32,035 nucleotides of DNA, taken from a virus. The translations under genes were made by a program, and so were the position numbers. Below, one piece after another: positions 5,272 through 15,580 of the stretch (position 1 is its first letter; every line of letters starts with the position of its first letter). The notes under the pieces are model-generated. The model was not told the DNA's origin, searched no databases, and saw only the letters and a list, made by a program, of their open reading frames with translations. The stretch covers positions 1 through 32,035 of the IMG/VR virus record IMGVR_UViG_3300025326_000142. The stretch is one strand, 5' to 3'.

Positions 5272-8200
5272 TGGGGAACTTCTCCTGGGCTTGCTCCTGC
5301 TGCCGAAGCTGTATGAGCAGCTGCCCCGTTGGGGTTGCCATGAGCGCTGGGTTCCGCAGCACCATCCGGGTGGCTGCATCGACGTGGGTGCCGAGCAGCT
5401 GTCGTTGAATAGCGTTTGCAATGGAACCCGGGTCAAACAGCTCGCTGAACTCCACCACCCCGTTCTGGATGGCATCATCGAAGATTTCTGCGGCCAGCTC
5501 CGGGTCCTTCCGCCGGAGGGCGTTGACGTAGTTGGACGAAAACTGGTCACGTTGGTACGCCAGGGCGATCCCCTGCCGCCGTTCTCCATCACGAGCAATC
5601 TGGCTCCGACGGAGGGCGGTGGGCCTGAAGCCCATCATTCGCTTGACGGCATCCTCGGGGGCCACCCGCTCGGTGAATTCGTAGTCCGGGTTCCGCCGCT
5701 CCCAGTCCGCCTGCTCCCGCAGGAAGGCCAGGATGCGTGCCCCGAACCGGGACCCAAGGTCGGTCTCCAAATCAATCTTTTCGGCTCCAGGCACCCCCGG
5801 GATCTCCAGGGTCTCTGAGACCTTGAGGTCCTGAGCAGGGATCCCCAACAGGAGGATGGGGGGTGCAACTCCACCGGCCAGCCCGGTCAACAGCTGGCCC
5901 CATTGCTCCATCATCTTGTTCTGGATCTGCTTCCGCTCCCGTGGATCCTCGGTAGCCCCCAGCTGAAGGGCGGTGGCCACCATGTTGACCTCGGGGCTGG
6001 CCCCTGGCAGCGGCCCGATGTTCTCGGGGATGAACCCAAAGCCGAAGGCTTGATCGGTCTCCACCCCGAAGGCTTCCCGGTTGATGCGGGTGATGAACCC
6101 CGAGTAGGCCAGGTACCGGAGCATCCCGGTGGGGTCATCCCGCAGCTGTTCCACGAGGAACCGGGCCTGGTTGGCTGGGTAGGAGGTTAGGGTCGTCAGG
6201 TTCCGCAGGACCGGGTGCTGGAAGGCTGGCGGTAACCCCATGACCCCATAGATGAACTGGGTGGTCTCTGCGGCATCCAGCCCCGCCTTGGTCAGGGCAT
6301 GTTGAGTCTTCGCCGGCAACTGGGCAAAGCGAGCGGGATTCACCTTGAGGGCCTTTGCAGCCCGAGAGACCCCCGCATGGAAAGCCACCCCTCGGTTCAG
6401 GTACTCCGCCAGGTGCATGGGGGCCATGACCACGTCTTCCAGGGACCTCCACTTTGCCCCAAGGCTGCCCGAAAGGGACAGCATGTTACGATCCGACCGG
6501 CGGAAGAAGCTGTTGTAGTCCAGCATGAGCCCCTGCTTTTCAAACTGCTTGCGGCCCTCCTTGGTGAGGATCCTGCTGAACCCCCGCATGGTGGCCAGCG
6601 GGCCCTCGCGGGCAGCGGTGTTGATGGACTGCCCCAGGTTGTACATCCCGCTGGAGATCATGCCGGCGAGCAGCGCCCGGTGCATGGCCCGACTGATGGC
6701 CACCGAGGAGCGGTACGCCGGCCGATTGAGCAGGATGGGCTCCCGCCCGAACCGCTGCCGGAAGGCGTTGACCCCGTTTTCGAGGACCATGTTCACTTCA
6801 GTTTCCAGCCCAGATGGGCGACCCTTGAGCCGCGCCAACCAGGACTTCCAGTATTTCTGCTGGATGGGGGCCAGCTCCGTCTTGGCTAGCGTGTTGGCCT
6901 TTCGCAGGGCATCCTCGAAGTGGAGTTTCCGGGCAGCTCCAGGGGCGTAAGCCCGCAAGGCCTCAAGGACATCCGGCAACTGCTCGGTGGCCAGCCGGTC
7001 GCTGAACCTGCGGTCCAGGAGGTGCTTGAAGTAGATGTTTGGGCCCACGGGGAGATCATCGGGGATGAGCCGCTGCTTTCCAAGGAGCTTGATTTCGTCG
7101 GGGGAGTAGACCCGCATGAAGTAATCCAAGAGGGGTTTCCCCTGCTCGAATCCCCTGGCCCCCTGAGCGGTGAACTGGTCGGCTACCTCATCCACCCAGG
7201 CGCGGACTTTCTTGAACACCTCCAACTCGTGGGGGGCCAGTTCAACCTCCTTGCTGAGGACCACCTTGTTCCTGGAGTCCACCGCCTGGTAGCGGAACCT
7301 CCTGGTTCCATCCCCGCGTACCTCTGTAAGCTGCCCAGAAAGGGCCATTCCGAGGCGCTGGCGGAGGTCCAGGAGCTGACCCTTGGTGTAGTCCTCGAAG
7401 CCGGCTGGGCGAACCGCCTTGCGGTTCCCAGTAAGAAATCCAAGGTCTTGATCAAAGCGGGCAGCCCACTCATCCACCTGCTGGCCGGTGCGGCGGTAGC
7501 CCGCCTTTACCAGGTCAAGCACCTTGGTGCCCTTGAGGGCCAGACTCGGGGGGCTGATGTCCGTCTGGAGCAGATTCCCCCCAGTGGGGGGCATGTACTT
7601 GAGGGTATTGCGGAGGACCTTTCGATTGTCCACCACATCCTCCAGGGCACGCAGGGAGTGCTGAAGCTGGGGCATCCCCTTGCCACCAGCCTGCAATTCA
7701 TTCAGATACCCGATGGCTTCATCCGCATTCTTGCCGGCCAGATCGGTGAGGTGCTGCTGGATCTCCAGCCGGAGAGCATCAGCCACCTGGCCTGATCCAA
7801 GGTAGGACTCCATGAGGGACTGGAACCTGCTCAGATTGCCAGCAGGGGTGGCCTTCAGCAGCTCTTGGCCCTTGAGGTAGTCCCTGAAGGCCCTGATGGG
7901 GGCGGTGTGGTTCTTGATGGTTTCCACCGAGGCGGTGATCGTCTCGTCCGAAACCTCCCCGAGGGTGGACTTGGCAAGGTCGGTGAGGGCCTTGGTCAGC
8001 TGCTTCGGGGTCCGGTTGGAGGCCGCCAGCGCGATGGCTTGATCCACAGTGTCCTCTGGGAGGATGCCATCGGCGGTGAGGTTCCTGCGGGCCATCATGG
8101 TCATTTCAGCTTGAAGGTCGAGGTCCCCCTTGGCAACCCGGGCAGCCAGCTCGGGGTCGGCATCAATGAACTGGTCGATCCCCCGCATGAGCTTGACCCC

Positions 8201-9388
8201 CTTGACCACCTCCCCAGAGATTGCACCGGGGGTCACACGCGACAGCTCCTGGAGGGCTTTGGCCTCGGTGTTGAGGGCCTCCGTCAGTCGGGGAACAAGC
8301 CCCTGTTTGGCCAGCTGCTCTGCCTCAGTGAGGACCCTGTGCCCCTTCGGGGGGATGAGCCCCATTATGATGGTGGGGTCAGCGGTACCCAACTCGGTGT
8401 CGAGATCCCTGGTAACCTTGGGGAGCCCCTTGGTGAAGTAGAGGTCCCAACCAGTGTCCATGTCAAAGTCCACCCCGTTGGAGCGGTTGACCTCATCAAC
8501 CCGATCGAGGAGGGCTTGTGCGTCTGGGCTGTAGTCGTGGTCGCGGAGGAAGGCGTTGCGGACGGCTGCCACCGTGGAGTTCCGCATGGGCTTCGAGTGG
8601 CGGAGGAAGCTGATCCACAAGGCGTCTTCCTCCTGCTGGACTGCCCCCAGGCGGGCTTCGATCTCTTCCCGTGGGGGCTCCTTGAGCTGCCCTTGGTCCA
8701 CCAGGCTGTTGAGCCACCCGAGTTTTGGGCGGAAGAAGGTGGTTTGAGTGCCCAACCCTAGGGCCTTAGCCCCTTCAATCGGGGTGGTTAGTGGACGGAG
8801 CATCCCTTGTTGCAGGCGGTGGGCGTTGTACGCTTCTTCCACCTGGGGAACTCCACCGTACAGCTCCTCCGCCTGATCCAGCAGGGCCCGCTCGCGGGCG
8901 TCCATCCATTGACCGGCCTCATGGCCAGTGGGGAACTTCATCGTGGCCAAGACACCCTCTGCTGTGAATGGGCGGAGGGTAGCATCTTGGATGGATGCCT
9001 TCCAGTCTCCCCGCCTGCTGCGGTCGGCTACCTGAACCTTTCGGGGGAAGTCCAAGAAGGACAGTCCCCTCACAAACCCGATGGCTTTCTCCAGGGGGGC
9101 GTGGACCTTCTCCAAGAAGCGGTTGAAGCCCCGCTCGTGGGCTTCCTCGGCCAGTTGGGTGGGCAGCATCCCTTCTTGGTCCGCCGTGCGGCGGATGAGG
9201 TCGATCCCCGCTTGCACCTCCGGCTCGGGGGTGGGATCGGTGAACGCCATCCGCCCCGGCTCAGACGGGGGTTCCCCGTGGAGCTGGTCGAAGGTGTCTT
9301 CGAGGAGCCGCCTGCGGCGATCGGGGTTCTCTGCATCAAACCCCACTACCTCGTCGGCTAGCTCGTCAAGGAGTCGGCGATCCGCCAC
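5258..9388 (-). CDS. Very large virion protein, likely internal/ejection protein (1376 aa)
   Basis: The gene is the longest in the window. An upstream TTG/ATG (9439/9436) is possible, but GTG 9388 has AAAGGAG seven bases upstream and a small overlap with the previous gene, so it is preferred. The protein is mostly helical and charged, with long amphipathic stretches through the first 800 residues. A more hydrophobic C-terminal third includes LLTGLAGGVAPPILLLGIP. I see no lytic transglycosylase motif and no tape-measure-like hydrophobic repeats. Size, position after the tailspike and before lysis, and two further internal-type proteins upstream resemble the large core proteins of T7-like phages that are injected with the DNA. 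That role is inference. Confidence 0.65.
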   Translation of the reverse strand: MADRRLLDELADEVVGFDAENPDRRRRLLEDTFDQLHGEPPSEPGRMAFTDPTPEPEVQAGIDLIRRTADQEGMLPTQLAEEAHERGFNRFLEKVHAPLEKAIGFVRGLSFLDFPRKVQVADRSRRGDWKASIQDATLRPFTAEGVLATMKFPTGHEAGQWMDARERALLDQAEELYGGVPQVEEAYNAHRLQQGMLRPLTTPIEGAKALGLGTQTTFFRPKLGWLNSLVDQGQLKEPPREEIEARLGAVQQEEDALWISFLRHSKPMRNSTVAAVRNAFLRDHDYSPDAQALLDRVDEVNRSNGVDFDMDTGWDLYFTKGLPKVTRDLDTELGTADPTIIMGLIPPKGHRVLTEAEQLAKQGLVPRLTEALNTEAKALQELSRVTPGAISGEVVKGVKLMRGIDQFIDADPELAARVAKGDLDLQAEMTMMARRNLTADGILPEDTVDQAIALAASNRTPKQLTKALTDLAKSTLGEVSDETITASVETIKNHTAPIRAFRDYLKGQELLKATPAGNLSRFQSLMESYLGSGQVADALRLEIQQHLTDLAGKNADEAIGYLNELQAGGKGMPQLQHSLRALEDVVDNRKVLRNTLKYMPPTGGNLLQTDISPPSLALKGTKVLDLVKAGYRRTGQQVDEWAARFDQDLGFLTGNRKAVRPAGFEDYTKGQLLDLRQRLGMALSGQLTEVRGDGTRRFRYQAVDSRNKVVLSKEVELAPHELEVFKKVRAWVDEVADQFTAQGARGFEQGKPLLDYFMRVYSPDEIKLLGKQRLIPDDLPVGPNIYFKHLLDRRFSDRLATEQLPDVLEALRAYAPGAARKLHFEDALRKANTLAKTELAPIQQKYWKSWLARLKGRPSGLETEVNMVLENGVNAFRQRFGREPILLNRPAYRSSVAISRAMHRALLAGMISSGMYNLGQSINTAAREGPLATMRGFSRILTKEGRKQFEKQGLMLDYNSFFRRSDRNMLSLSGSLGAKWRSLEDVVMAPMHLAEYLNRGVAFHAGVSRAAKALKVNPARFAQLPAKTQHALTKAGLDAAETTQFIYGVMGLPPAFQHPVLRNLTTLTSYPANQARFLVEQLRDDPTGMLRYLAYSGFITRINREAFGVETDQAFGFGFIPENIGPLPGASPEVNMVATALQLGATEDPRERKQIQNKMMEQWGQLLTGLAGGVAPPILLLGIPAQDLKVSETLEIPGVPGAEKIDLETDLGSRFGARILAFLREQADWERRNPDYEFTERVAPEDAVKRMMGFRPTALRRSQIARDGERRQGIALAYQRDQFSSNYVNALRRKDPELAAEIFDDAIQNGVVEFSELFDPGSIANAIQRQLLGTHVDAATRMVLRNPALMATPTGQLLIQLRQQEQAQEKFPNVGE

Positions 9389-10622
9389 CAATGGGCTCCT
9401 TTGCGACGGCCGCATCAATGCGGCGCTCGGCCTCATCAATGATCTGGGTCTTGGTCCACTCGGGGTGCTCTTGGGAAACCTGTTGAATGACTTGCTGATA
9501 CAGCTGTTGCTGGGCAGCTCGATCCGGGTTCCTAAGGGCCACCCGCTGGTTGACCAGGGCTCGAACGTATCCCTCCTGCAACTCCTGGGGGGTAGAAATT
9601 AGCCCCGCATCGGCGTTCCCTCGACGGATTCCTGCTGCCCCCTGGAGGGCTTCCCGGTAGATGGTGGTCATTCCATCTTGGAGTTTATCAAACCCGAACC
9701 GGGGGTCTAGGATGGCGGCATTGCGCAGGGACTGGTCCGCCCGCATGTCCACGTAAAGCCGGATGACATCCCGCTCATTCAGCCCGGGCTGGTCCATCCC
9801 CAGCTTGACCTGCCAAGCCCGCAGCTCCGACATACTCAGGTTCTCCATGATCGTCTCAACGGGCTGCCCATCCTCCAGCATCATCTGGATTTTCTGGTCA
9901 GCCTGCCAAGCCTGCATGTTGACGAAATCGGGGATGCTGGTGCCGGCCTCATCTGCCAGGGCGGCCTCATCAAACTCCAACTGTCCCAGTTCCCGTTGAG
10001 CTGGGGGAGTGGCAAGGAACCTCCGGCGGGAGTCCACTGTGAATCGCTTCGACTCGGCCGCCGACAACACGACCCCAGGGGGGAGGCCCTTCTGGGCATC
10101 CTCGGGGAGCTGGGCTACTTGGAGCCCGATGTTGAGCTGGTCGGCAAACTGTTGGGCCAGCGGCTGATCCTTGGCTTGGAGGGCGGTCTGCATCCCGTAG
10201 AGGGCCTGACCTGGCTCCAGCTGGCTGGCTTGCTGGGCGAGGGACTGGAGCAGCTCTCCGGCGGCCTCCTTGGCCTGGGGGAACCCAGGGCCCATCCCAG
10301 ATTGCTCGGCCAGGACTTCCCCGATGGCGGACTGGAAAGGCTCCCGCTGGGGGGCAGGCATATTGATGATCGCCTGCGGGTTGGTGACCGCCAGCTTGAA
10401 GGCCAGCAGCATGTTCTCCCGGCGGTTGGCTTCCCGGGTGGCCTCCTGCTGGGCTGCGATCTGGCGGAGCTGGTCCGTGGTCTGCGTGTAACTTTGTGCG
10501 TAGGGAGCCTGCTGGGCGCGTGGAAGCAGGGCACCCGCACCAACAGCCAGCCCACCCCCGAATAGTTGTCCTAGGAGCCCCTGGAGATCAAATTGGGGGG
10601 TTGTGGGGTCATTCAACGGCAT
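9366..10622 (-). CDS. Internal virion protein candidate (418 aa)
   Basis: ATG 10622 is preceded by GAGG with suitable spacing. The protein opens with a glycine- and alanine-rich hydrophobic stretch (about residues 13-33, LQGLLGQLFGGGLAVGAGALL), then a long Gln/Ala-rich helical region with coiled-coil character (TTDQLRQIAAQQEATREANRRE). The rest is helical, ending in charged helices and a GGGSPTP tail. A glycine-rich hydrophobic N-terminus plus helical body is common in proteins ejected with phage DNA. It overlaps the 1376-residue gene by 23 bases. No enzymatic motif is visible. Confidence 0.65.
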   Translation of the reverse strand: MPLNDPTTPQFDLQGLLGQLFGGGLAVGAGALLPRAQQAPYAQSYTQTTDQLRQIAAQQEATREANRRENMLLAFKLAVTNPQAIINMPAPQREPFQSAIGEVLAEQSGMGPGFPQAKEAAGELLQSLAQQASQLEPGQALYGMQTALQAKDQPLAQQFADQLNIGLQVAQLPEDAQKGLPPGVVLSAAESKRFTVDSRRRFLATPPAQRELGQLEFDEAALADEAGTSIPDFVNMQAWQADQKIQMMLEDGQPVETIMENLSMSELRAWQVKLGMDQPGLNERDVIRLYVDMRADQSLRNAAILDPRFGFDKLQDGMTTIYREALQGAAGIRRGNADAGLISTPQELQEGYVRALVNQRVALRNPDRAAQQQLYQQVIQQVSQEHPEWTKTQIIDEAERRIDAAVAKEPIGGGSPTP

Positions 10623-10631
10623 GGGTGTACC

Positions 10632-11393
10632 TCATCCTCTCATGGGGCCACCGATGCCCCCTGGTCCCCGATATCCGCTGCCCCCTCCGCCGCCGAAGAG
10701 GTTTTCCAGGCCACCTCCAACCAGCCCCCCAACAGCGGTCCCAACCCCGGGGATGATGGAGCCGGTCAGCCCCCCAACGAGGCTCCCAAGCCCACCCCCA
10801 CCGGCCTGATCCCGTTGGAAGCGGCCCATGCGGAGGGTCTCGAAGAGGTTCTGCCGGTTGATGTCCAGCCCTCCCAGGTTCCCGAGCATTTGGCTCGTCT
10901 GGAAGGGGAGCTGGAGGAGCTGTTCCAGGCCAGTGGTCTGCAGCTGGCCCTGGAGGTTGCCCACCTGCCGGAGCATTTCCTCCCCAAGGAGCTGTTGCTG
11001 GCCGAGGGCGGTGCTGGACCCAAGGAGCCCCCGGGCGGCTGCGCTGGATCCGAGGATCCCGCTCAGGCGCTTGGTCTGCTCACCCAGCCCCTGGATCCCC
11101 TGCTCGAAGCGGGCTTGGGTGAGTCGGGCCACCAGGTCCTGCTGCTGCTGGGTGGGCCCCCCGAGGGCGGAGGCAGCCACATCGGCTGCTGAGCCGGCTT
11201 GAAAGACGTTGGCGAAGGGGTTCTGGAGATCCTGCCAGAACCTGGAGCCTGATTGGGCTGGCGAGGGCGGACCCTGGGGGGTAGCCCCCAGCTGCGCCTG
11301 GCCAGATTGGCGGGCGGCTCCTCGGGTGGCAGCGGGGTTGAACCGCTGCTGGAGCAGCTGCATCATCTGTGGGTTAAAGCCTTGTACAGCCAT
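10632..11393 (-). CDS. Gln/Gly-rich virion protein (253 aa)
   Basis: ATG 11393 gives a plain N-terminus (MAVQGFNPQMMQLLQQRF); an in-frame TTG at 11426 is possible, and neither has a strong ribosome binding site. The first two thirds are rich in Gln, Ala and Leu and helical. The last 60 residues are glycine-rich and hydrophobic (GGGLGSLVGGLTGSIIPGVG, then VGGLVGGGLENLFGGGGGSG), a pattern seen in membrane-active ejection proteins of podoviruses. Its gene ends nine bases before the 418-residue protein starts. Function is inferred from composition and position only. Confidence 0.6.
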   Translation of the reverse strand: MAVQGFNPQMMQLLQQRFNPAATRGAARQSGQAQLGATPQGPPSPAQSGSRFWQDLQNPFANVFQAGSAADVAASALGGPTQQQQDLVARLTQARFEQGIQGLGEQTKRLSGILGSSAAARGLLGSSTALGQQQLLGEEMLRQVGNLQGQLQTTGLEQLLQLPFQTSQMLGNLGGLDINRQNLFETLRMGRFQRDQAGGGGLGSLVGGLTGSIIPGVGTAVGGLVGGGLENLFGGGGGSGYRGPGGIGGPMRG

Positions 11394-11427
11394 CGTTGTT
11401 CGTTGTTCACCCCGTTCGTTGAGCAAA

Positions 11428-12834
11428 TTACGTGTTGGTATTTTTGTTAGCCAGGGTTGTATCGAAGAAGAAGGTTGGGCTGCCTGCCAGGCTTACAGCA
11501 TTTGCAGCTGTGTTGTTGGCATTCCCCCAGAATGTACACCCGACTGCTACACCGTCTACGGCCGGGGACCCACCCCCACCGTCGATCAGTGCTCTGCCAT
11601 TCGCATGGTTGAAGGCTGTAATTGAGATCTTGCTCAACCCGGTGTGGGAGGAACTGTTCACCTTCACGCCGACTGCCTCACAGCTGTTTCCGTTCCCCCG
11701 GATCTTGATGTTCTCCGCCTGTACACCAACGGATCCCGTGAGGTCAATCCCAGTTGCAGCAGCGCTGTTGGTGTTGACCCAGATCTCCCCACCAGCAAGT
11801 GCAATGTCGTCCACCGCATCGAAGGCGACTGCCGCGCTAAGTGCCGCTGCGGCCTGATTGGTCGTGATCTGAAAATTTTCTAACCGGATGGACACATCCC
11901 CTGAGGAGCTGGACAGTCGTACTGCTGGATTGGCCCCAGCGTTGTGGAGTGCATAGAGGCCGTCAACGACCAACCCCCAAATGTTGTCCTCCAGCGATAA
12001 ACAATTCCCCCCAGCTCCGCCGATGGCTGTGATGGCTACGTAGAGGTTGCGAATGGAGGCATTCCGAAAGTTGGAGACCCGAACCGCGTGACTAGTAAAA
12101 CTCCCGGTTACCCAAGTATCTTCAACCACGAGACCATCTAACATGGCGGCATCCGTATCGTTGACCGCCTCAAAAGCGCCACCGATGGCTGTGTTGGAGG
12201 ACTCGAAGAGGCACTTTTCAATCCGACAATGGGAACCGAGGTCGGTAATGAAGTATGGGGCACCAGCACTGACACTGGTAGTCGATGCGAACCGAATCCC
12301 GTTCCAGGTGATATTCTGGGCCCTGGTGGAGATCGTCGATCCGCAATCAAACATGGGCGTGCTGGTGGTCCCCATCGAGAGGGTTGACCCACCAGAGTTA
12401 CCCGGGGAACCCCGGACACCGAGAAAGGTGATGTGCTTTTTGCTGACAAGCGACAGCGTGGAACCAATCTTGTAGCTTGCGGTGGTTGGTTCAACCAGGA
12501 TAATTCCTCCACCCGCAGCACTGGCATCATTAATGGCGGTCTGAAAGGCGGAGGCATCGTCTGTAGTCCCATCTCCGACCGCGCCATATCCCCTTACAGA
12601 GAAGATGGCGGTGTTGATGCTGCGGAGGCCGGTGATCCCATAGAGAGCGTTGAAGTCCAGCCCCCCACGCAGGGTCAGGTTGCCGGTGGTGGCTACGGCG
12701 GGAATGGCCCCCAGCTTATCTTCTAGGTCCTGGAATTCATCCTCAAGGGAGACCTCCCCGGTCCCAGCCGACTCGACGATGACCTTCCCATCGGAGAACA
12801 CCTGGGTCTTGGTATACGGGGTCCACTGCGACAT
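11428..12834 (-). CDS. Tailspike with pectate-lyase-type beta-helix
   Basis: The 468-residue protein starts at ATG 12834. A short N-terminal region (1-75) probably anchors it to the virion and includes an acidic helix, EDEFQDLEDKL. Residues 80-101 are the typical start of the Pectate_lyase_3 beta-helix (VRGYGAVGDGTTDDASAFQ followed by TAI). The rest shows repeated short strands with small and Asn residues (RIEKCLFESSN, ASIRNLYVAI, IWGLVVDGLYAL), as in a right-handed parallel beta-helix. Such tailspikes bind and often cut host capsule or O-antigen. The catalytic residues cannot be assigned by eye. It lies right after the nozzle-like gene, as receptor-binding proteins often do. Confidence 0.9.
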   Translation of the reverse strand: MSQWTPYTKTQVFSDGKVIVESAGTGEVSLEDEFQDLEDKLGAIPAVATTGNLTLRGGLDFNALYGITGLRSINTAIFSVRGYGAVGDGTTDDASAFQTAINDASAAGGGIILVEPTTASYKIGSTLSLVSKKHITFLGVRGSPGNSGGSTLSMGTTSTPMFDCGSTISTRAQNITWNGIRFASTTSVSAGAPYFITDLGSHCRIEKCLFESSNTAIGGAFEAVNDTDAAMLDGLVVEDTWVTGSFTSHAVRVSNFRNASIRNLYVAITAIGGAGGNCLSLEDNIWGLVVDGLYALHNAGANPAVRLSSSSGDVSIRLENFQITTNQAAAALSAAVAFDAVDDIALAGGEIWVNTNSAAATGIDLTGSVGVQAENIKIRGNGNSCEAVGVKVNSSSHTGLSKISITAFNHANGRALIDGGGGSPAVDGVAVGCTFWGNANNTAANAVSLAGSPTFFFDTTLANKNTNT

Positions 12835-12849
12835 CTTACTCAGCTCACC

Positions 12850-15576
12850 TCATTGTACGTTCTGTTTGGGTTGGCCAGGGTAAATCTCCACTTCGATACC
12901 GGAGGCAGCCATGTTTCCATCGGCGCAGTCCAGCTCGACCATCAGGGTCCGAGCCCACTTCCGGATGGGCACCGTCCAGATCACGGGGGCAGATCCCTCC
13001 CGGCCGATGGCGTCCTCGCCGATCACGAAGTTACCGATGATGGCGGCATCCATCGGGTTCTGGTTCACCGTGAAGGATACCGGTGCATGATGGTCCAGCC
13101 AATACTGACCGGTGACCACACCGACATCTGGCTTGCGAAAGTGGAGCCGGAGGTCCCGGTATTTGCGGTAATCGGACGGTGTACCGCTGTGGAGCCACAT
13201 GGTCCGCAGCTTGCTTGTGTGCTGCACGGACCCCAGCTCGTTCATCCGGCTGTCTTGATCCAGGCGAAGGACGTAGCCCTGATCCGTCCCGATCAGCAGC
13301 TCCTCCTCCGTGGTATCGGGGTTGACCCGGGAATGGATCGCGGTCACATGGAAGTCGGGGAACTTCCAGACTGACCAGGCCCCAAGGGCGTAGTCGTATA
13401 CCAGGATGGTCCGGGGGACTCCACCGTCGCCGCTGGCGGCCATTGTGAGGCAGTACCAGTTCTTCTTGCGGTAGTGGCACGCCTGGGCTTTGGGGTAGAA
13501 ATCCTTGTCAAAGCCCCTGAACAGGTTCTGGATGGGGGCACTCAGGTACTTCTCCTCCACATCGCCAAAGCGATCGGTGGTCAGGAGCGAGTGAACCCCC
13601 TTGCGCGAGAGGAACAGGACATCCGCCCCGATGTTGACGGCGGAGTTGGGGGCCACACACCCGATGCTCGTGGAGGAGGTGACCAGGGCGAACCCAAGCT
13701 GGGAGGTCTCAACACTGAGCCCATGCGTGGAGCCCTTGAGGCGCATGAAGGCCGTTCGGCCGAAGATCACCAGGTCTCCGTAGAAGGACTTGAGCGCGGT
13801 GGCCGGCTGCCCCCCGGGGAGGTCGTTCAGCTGGAAGAAGGCTGGCTCTTCCTCGTTCGTGGGGGCGGGGGTGATCTCCATACCCCAACGGGTGTCATCC
13901 AGGAGCGCCGAGGCGGTCAGCCACCTGGGGTTATCCACCTGGATCCCCCAGAGCCGGTTGGCGTGCTGCTCCACTACCCTAAACTTCGGGGGGGTGGCAA
14001 TCCCCCAGGTGTTGGTGACGTTGCTGGTGGTGGCTGCCGCACCGTCCCAGGACTTGAGGATATTTTCCCCGTCGGCGATGTAGATTCGGTCCAGGAAGTT
14101 GGCGGTGGAAGCGATGGGCTCAAACTTGCCGTTGCCGATCAGGTTCCCCACGAACTCGGTGCCACCGGCATCGTGGTAGATCCCATCCCCGATGTAGGCC
14201 ACCAGGCGGCGGACTTCGGTGGCAGTTGCAGCGTCGTATTTCTCGAAGTCGGCCAGCTTGACGATGTCTCCGAAGGAGGTTTCCAGTTCGGCATCGCTGA
14301 CCGTGTAGGCCACTGGGTTCCTAGTGGACCATAGGTAATAGTTCTGTACTTGAGAGGACGGTGTGTCGTCCTTGCTAGAGGCGATCACAGCTTGGACAAC
14401 GGGGGTTTTAACACCGATCACTGCTCCGCCAGCATTCTCGATTACTTGGCCAGCATAAGAGGGCAGCGCGGTGGTGGTCAGGGTGTCGTCCGTCCGATTC
14501 CACCGGAGGTGTTTGTAGGTCTGTGGACTGGAATCCCCACTGCCCTGGATGAAGTGGCTGTGGCCCCCTTCATCCACGGCCAGATCGATGAACTCCTCAA
14601 TGTACTCCGCACCCCCGGAGGCATCTTGGCCGATGGTAACCCCCAGGTCCTTGACCGCCCCGATCACGTTCCCGCCAAGGTCGAGGCGGGCTGCCCGAGC
14701 AGTCTGGGCGGAGTCTGTGGACCCAAAGACGCAATGGAACTCCTGGTGGGTGGGGTCGAAGACCACCTTGGGGTACTTGAGCTGGCGGGCCCCAACCCCA
14801 CTGTAGGTGTGGAGGCTCAGGGGGCCGGACCAGGTGGATCCATCCCAGTACATCCGGGCTACGCTGAATGCGGTAGTGCCGCTGCCATAGTGGACGATGG
14901 CCACAGCTCGATTGGTTGCCCCAGCAGCCACTGCGCACACCCCACCGTTGATCCCAGCTCCAAGGCCGAGATCGGTGGCTGCTCCCCAGGCTCCGCTGCC
15001 GGTGTACTGGAAGTAGTTGTAGGCGCTGGTGACCGTGTTGAAGGCCACGATGAACCCGGTCCCATCGGGGGCAAAACCGACACTCGGGGTCTGGTAGGTG
15101 ATTCCAGGGTCCAGGGCGATTTCCGAGGACCAGCTGGCTCCCTGATCATCCGAATACTTGGCACGAAGATAGCCTGCTGTAGTCGGGCTACCTGCATTGT
15201 ATGTGCCGAGGGTAACTAAATATACACACCACACCCTCCCATCGCCCACAATACCCTCAGTAAGGTCCAGAGCAATATTCGGCGCGCCGTAGTTCCACGC
15301 ACGCCCTGTAGATTCTGGTACAACCTCACTTTGGCGAACTAGGGTGTCGGTGTCAAGGTCATACAACCCAAAGCCAACCCCACTATTATCAATTCCTCCC
15401 GGAGCCGAAAGATGGACTCCACTAAACTCGAACACAAGGTAGATCCACCGCCGGTCCAACCAATTCTGACACGAACGAAGGTAGCTTTCGGTAAACCGGT
15501 TTGGATCTCCGAAGGTAGGATCTGTGGTGACCGTGAACCCGGGGTTGAGTTGGGTGAGGGTGGTGCTCCAGGCCAT
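12850..15576 (-). CDS. Tail nozzle/stabilisation-like beta-propeller protein with N-terminal Asp-box region (908 aa)
   Basis: ATG 15576 has its own GGAG seven bases upstream. Residues 1 to about 425 look like a sialidase-type propeller, with an Asp-box at 142-149 (SDDQGASW) and repeated strand-turn motifs. Residues about 440-908 resemble the core of podovirus nozzle or DNA-stabilisation proteins: VAYIGDGIYHDAGG, FLDRIYIADGENILKSWDG, then DVLFLSRKGVHSLLTTDRFGD and IPVYDYALGAWSVW-like segments. Known proteins of this kind close the tail tip and hold the DNA. The usual N-terminal cap is missing here and is found in the separate 63-residue gene just upstream. Confidence 0.75.
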   Translation of the reverse strand: MAWSTTLTQLNPGFTVTTDPTFGDPNRFTESYLRSCQNWLDRRWIYLVFEFSGVHLSAPGGIDNSGVGFGLYDLDTDTLVRQSEVVPESTGRAWNYGAPNIALDLTEGIVGDGRVWCVYLVTLGTYNAGSPTTAGYLRAKYSDDQGASWSSEIALDPGITYQTPSVGFAPDGTGFIVAFNTVTSAYNYFQYTGSGAWGAATDLGLGAGINGGVCAVAAGATNRAVAIVHYGSGTTAFSVARMYWDGSTWSGPLSLHTYSGVGARQLKYPKVVFDPTHQEFHCVFGSTDSAQTARAARLDLGGNVIGAVKDLGVTIGQDASGGAEYIEEFIDLAVDEGGHSHFIQGSGDSSPQTYKHLRWNRTDDTLTTTALPSYAGQVIENAGGAVIGVKTPVVQAVIASSKDDTPSSQVQNYYLWSTRNPVAYTVSDAELETSFGDIVKLADFEKYDAATATEVRRLVAYIGDGIYHDAGGTEFVGNLIGNGKFEPIASTANFLDRIYIADGENILKSWDGAAATTSNVTNTWGIATPPKFRVVEQHANRLWGIQVDNPRWLTASALLDDTRWGMEITPAPTNEEEPAFFQLNDLPGGQPATALKSFYGDLVIFGRTAFMRLKGSTHGLSVETSQLGFALVTSSTSIGCVAPNSAVNIGADVLFLSRKGVHSLLTTDRFGDVEEKYLSAPIQNLFRGFDKDFYPKAQACHYRKKNWYCLTMAASGDGGVPRTILVYDYALGAWSVWKFPDFHVTAIHSRVNPDTTEEELLIGTDQGYVLRLDQDSRMNELGSVQHTSKLRTMWLHSGTPSDYRKYRDLRLHFRKPDVGVVTGQYWLDHHAPVSFTVNQNPMDAAIIGNFVIGEDAIGREGSAPVIWTVPIRKWARTLMVELDCADGNMAASGIEVEIYPGQPKQNVQ

Positions 15577-15580
15577 CGGG

